This document shows positions 11,889 through 13,385 of a stretch of 13,385 nt of DNA, piece by piece. Origin of the DNA: Baffinella frigidus (Eukaryota > Cryptophyceae > Cryptomonadales > Baffinellaceae); contig MU646452.1 in assembly GCA_026770585.1 (NCBI GenBank), positions 431,994-445,378 on the forward strand, given 5' to 3'. The first letter of the stretch is position 1. Each line of letters begins with the position of its first letter. Both the position numbers and the translations under genes were made by a program. The notes under the pieces are model-generated. The model saw nothing but the letters and a program-made list of their open reading frames with translations, searched no databases and was not told the origin of the DNA.

Positions 11889-12090
11889 CTGCAGAAACAC
11901 TGAGAGTGTGAGAACGGAGTCCTAGGAAGGCGACGGATTATCTCAGAAACACACCGTTTCGAAAATAAAAAGAGGTGAGAACATCACGAGGAGGTTAGAG
12001 CATCACGTTAGAACCACTCAACACTACTTGAAACCTGCCGCGTGGCTGCATTTCAGGGTGGTAAGCTTGTTCCATTGGACTACGGGAGGT
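11889..12090. other. Unassigned sequence including an unoccupied element site
   Basis: 11891-11930 (GCAGAAACACTGAGAGTGTG...) is the unoccupied relative of the site at 12601-12780. The remainder shows no gene or clear repeat apart from the degenerate hairpin relative near 12036-12090. Confidence 0.5.
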
Positions 12091-12093
12091 CAT

Positions 12094-12281
12094 AAGGTTC
12101 ATAGGACCTAAGGTTCATAGGACCTAAGGTTCATAGGACCTACGGTTCGTAGGACCTGAGATGCATATGACATAAGGTTCATAGGACCTAAGGTTCATAG
12201 GACCTAAGGTTCATAGGACCTAAGATGCATAGGACCTAAGGTGCATAGGACCTAAGATTCATAGGACCTAAGGTGCATAGG
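12094..12281. repeat. 16-bp minisatellite (AAGGTTCATAGGACCT)n
   Basis: About twelve units with GGTGC and GATGC variants; a diverged unit GAGATGCATATGACAT lies in the middle. Confidence 0.93.
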
Positions 12282-12386
12282 AGCGAGGAGTCTCCAGCAT
12301 CATCCCCGCGCGCCGCGCCGCATAGTTGACAGCATACACACCAAGAGGGTAAGTCGGGAAATTCCTACAATATTCTCCTGCAGTCC

Positions 12387-12428
12387 TACATTCCAGGACT
12401 TTTCCGACCTCATGGCTCCTGGAATGTT
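12387..12428. repeat. Hairpin with ACATTCCAGGA arms
   Basis: ACATTCCAGGA and TCCTGGAATGT are perfect 11-bp arms between two fragments of the upstream exon copy. Confidence 0.75.
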
Positions 12429-12473
12429 ACGCCGAGGCGCATAGCTGACAGCATACACACCGAGAGCGGTGTG

Positions 12474-12515
12474 TACACCCTGCACCCTGCACCCTGCACC
12501 CGAAACCCGAAACCC
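12474..12515. repeat. CACCCTG and CCCGAAA heptamers
   Basis: ACACCCTGCACCCTGCACCC then CGAAACCCGAAACCCC: a short array with the C-rich strand on plus. Confidence 0.85.
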
Positions 12516-12613
12516 CACATTTAGGCTCTAGACCTAGACGCTAAACCTAGGCGCTCAGCCTGCAGCGAAACTCTTGGCGGGGTGAAAAAAGGGCCCTCGC
12601 AGAACCACCGAGT

Positions 12614-12753
12614 TTATCCGGGGAAATCTATTTTTCTTTCATTTGATGGCAATGAAAATTACTACACAATTCGTTCTTACTAGTAATATAAAAGAATCTG
12701 TGTAGTAATTTTGATTGCCATCAAATGAAAGAAAAATAGGTTTCCCCGGATAA
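12614..12753. mobile_element. 140-bp TTATCCGGGGAAA fold-back with nested hairpin element
   Basis: Arms of about 55 bp, ends TTATCCGGGGAAA / TTTCCCCGGATAA, flanked by GAGT (12610-12613 and 12754-12757). The inner part 12655-12716 is a TTACTACACA element (GAAAATTACTACACA / TGTGTAGTAATTTT), whose stem continues that of the host element. The site without the element is at 11891-11925. Shares TTATCCGGGG(A) ends with 3049-3202. Confidence 0.88.
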
Positions 12754-12880
12754 GAGTGTGTGAGAACGGAGTCCTAGAAAGAGTAGCTGACAGCATACAC
12801 ACCGAGCGCGTTGGTAGCTGCAGAACCACCCACAGCTTTAATCAGCTGCCAGTTAAGGCATACACGCGGCATATATGCCA

Positions 12881-12977
12881 TTCCGGCCAAAAACTCCCTT
12901 TGTAGCCCTCTGTGCGGTGGTACAAAACATTTCGGCCAAAAACTCCCTTCGTAGCCCTCTGTGCGGTGGTACAAAAC
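12881..12977. repeat. 49-bp tandem duplication
   Basis: TTCCGGCCAAAAACTCCCTT ... GCGGTGGTACAAAAC occurs twice with a 49-bp offset and two or three changes. Confidence 0.92.
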
Positions 12978-13083
12978 GAGCCTTAATGTGGAGTGCCTCG
13001 CGGTATGTGGAGTGTCTACGCTAGACCTGAGGGTGGTCAACCGCAAAAGTCAACTCAACAGTAGGCTCGAGTCAACATTTGGC

Positions 13084-13109
13084 AGAATGTACAGGATCCT
13101 GTACATTCT
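13084..13109. repeat. 26-bp perfect palindrome
   Basis: AGAATGTACAGGA followed by its complement, centred on GGATCC and lying between GTCAAC words at about 13036-13075 and 13117. Confidence 0.92.
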
Positions 13110-13385
13110 CCCCGTGTGTCAACTTTTGATTGCTCCCGGTCACGTCTAAAGTAGTCTCCATCATCAGACCACTACTCGGAATTCTCCTTGAATACAGGGG
13201 GGGGGGGGCACTGCACCTGCCCCTAGTGTCCCGCTCGGTTGGAGTCCGCTCTGTAACACCCAGGATTTCGTGGCTTTATGGATATCCAATACATTTCCAT
13301 CGTTCAATACAGGGGGGGGGTCGCACCTGGAGAAGTGAATACTTTCCGTTACCTTATCCGTAGGAACCGGCCTATGCCCCTACGG
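13110..13385. other. Unassigned right edge with G-run duplicates
   Basis: Two relatives of (T)CAATACAGGGGGGGG..GCACCTG occur at about 13190-13220 and 13304-13330. No exon, TPR motif or splice pair could be supported on either strand. Confidence 0.5.

Noticed and set aside
12774-13363. TPR exons of the OGT upstream region
   Set aside because: The peptides on minus here (including NWQLIKAVGG and ALGVYAVSY) do not show the TPR pattern W..LG.Y..A.P, and no consistent pair of splice sites could be found.
1-13385. tRNA or rRNA genes among the many hairpins
   Set aside because: None of the hairpins has a tRNA-like set of four arms with GTTCRANNC, and no rRNA core sequence was recognised.

Overview
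This is eukaryotic nuclear DNA, most likely from an alga. No long bacterial-type gene is present. The coding signal is a chain of very short exons with GT..AG borders, embedded in large introns full of repeats. TTTAGGG and CCCTAAA arrays (plant, green-alga and dinoflagellate type telomere heptamers) and many degenerate versions are scattered through the window. The taxon is inference; a repeat-rich green alga of the Cymbomonas kind would fit, but nothing here proves it.

One gene is recognisable. It runs on the minus strand across most of the window and encodes part of the catalytic region of an O-linked N-acetylglucosamine transferase (OGT / plant SECRET AGENT type, glycosyltransferase family 41). 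From right to left I can place ten consecutive exons: 10964-10902, 10412-10323, 8928-8848, 7901-7825, 7584-7530, 6783-6734, 5858-5801, 4749-4661, 2384-2294 and 1151-1085. All splice phases agree, giving about 240 codons with no stop, and the peptide follows the OGT family in order (GYISSDFRQHP, FEIYCYATTPSDG, ILIDLNGYT, FAMHPAPVQ, YSEKMLYMP, GPLPEGAFVYVNFNSYQKI, VPGSILWVLQYP). A further upstream exon at 11688-11565 is possible. The N-terminal TPR part should lie to the right of the window and the last part of the catalytic domain to the left. Exons are 50-91 nt; introns are 240-2276 nt.

The introns have three layers. (1) Arrays of telomere-like heptamers, each intron with its own dominant variant (TTTAGGG, TTGAGGG, TTTGGGG, TTTCGGG), often running right up to the splice sites. 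(2) Complete or partial extra copies of the neighbouring exon, two to five per exon, frequently keeping the splice donor or acceptor. (3) Small fold-back elements: a set with TTATC..GATAA-like ends and 4-bp target duplications (3049-3202, 9129-9278, 9851-9892, 12614-12753, perhaps 6042-6241), a set of about 60-70 bp with ends like GAAAATTACTACACA, and longer fold-backs at 1357-1831, 8090-8257, 8287-8476 and 6854-7025. Several have a related unoccupied site elsewhere in the window, so insertion and target duplication can be read directly.

The right end (about 11,700-13,385) holds no exon I can assign with confidence. It contains tandem repeats, hairpins and fragments of the possible upstream exon. 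I saw no tRNA, rRNA, CRISPR array or bacterial regulatory feature.
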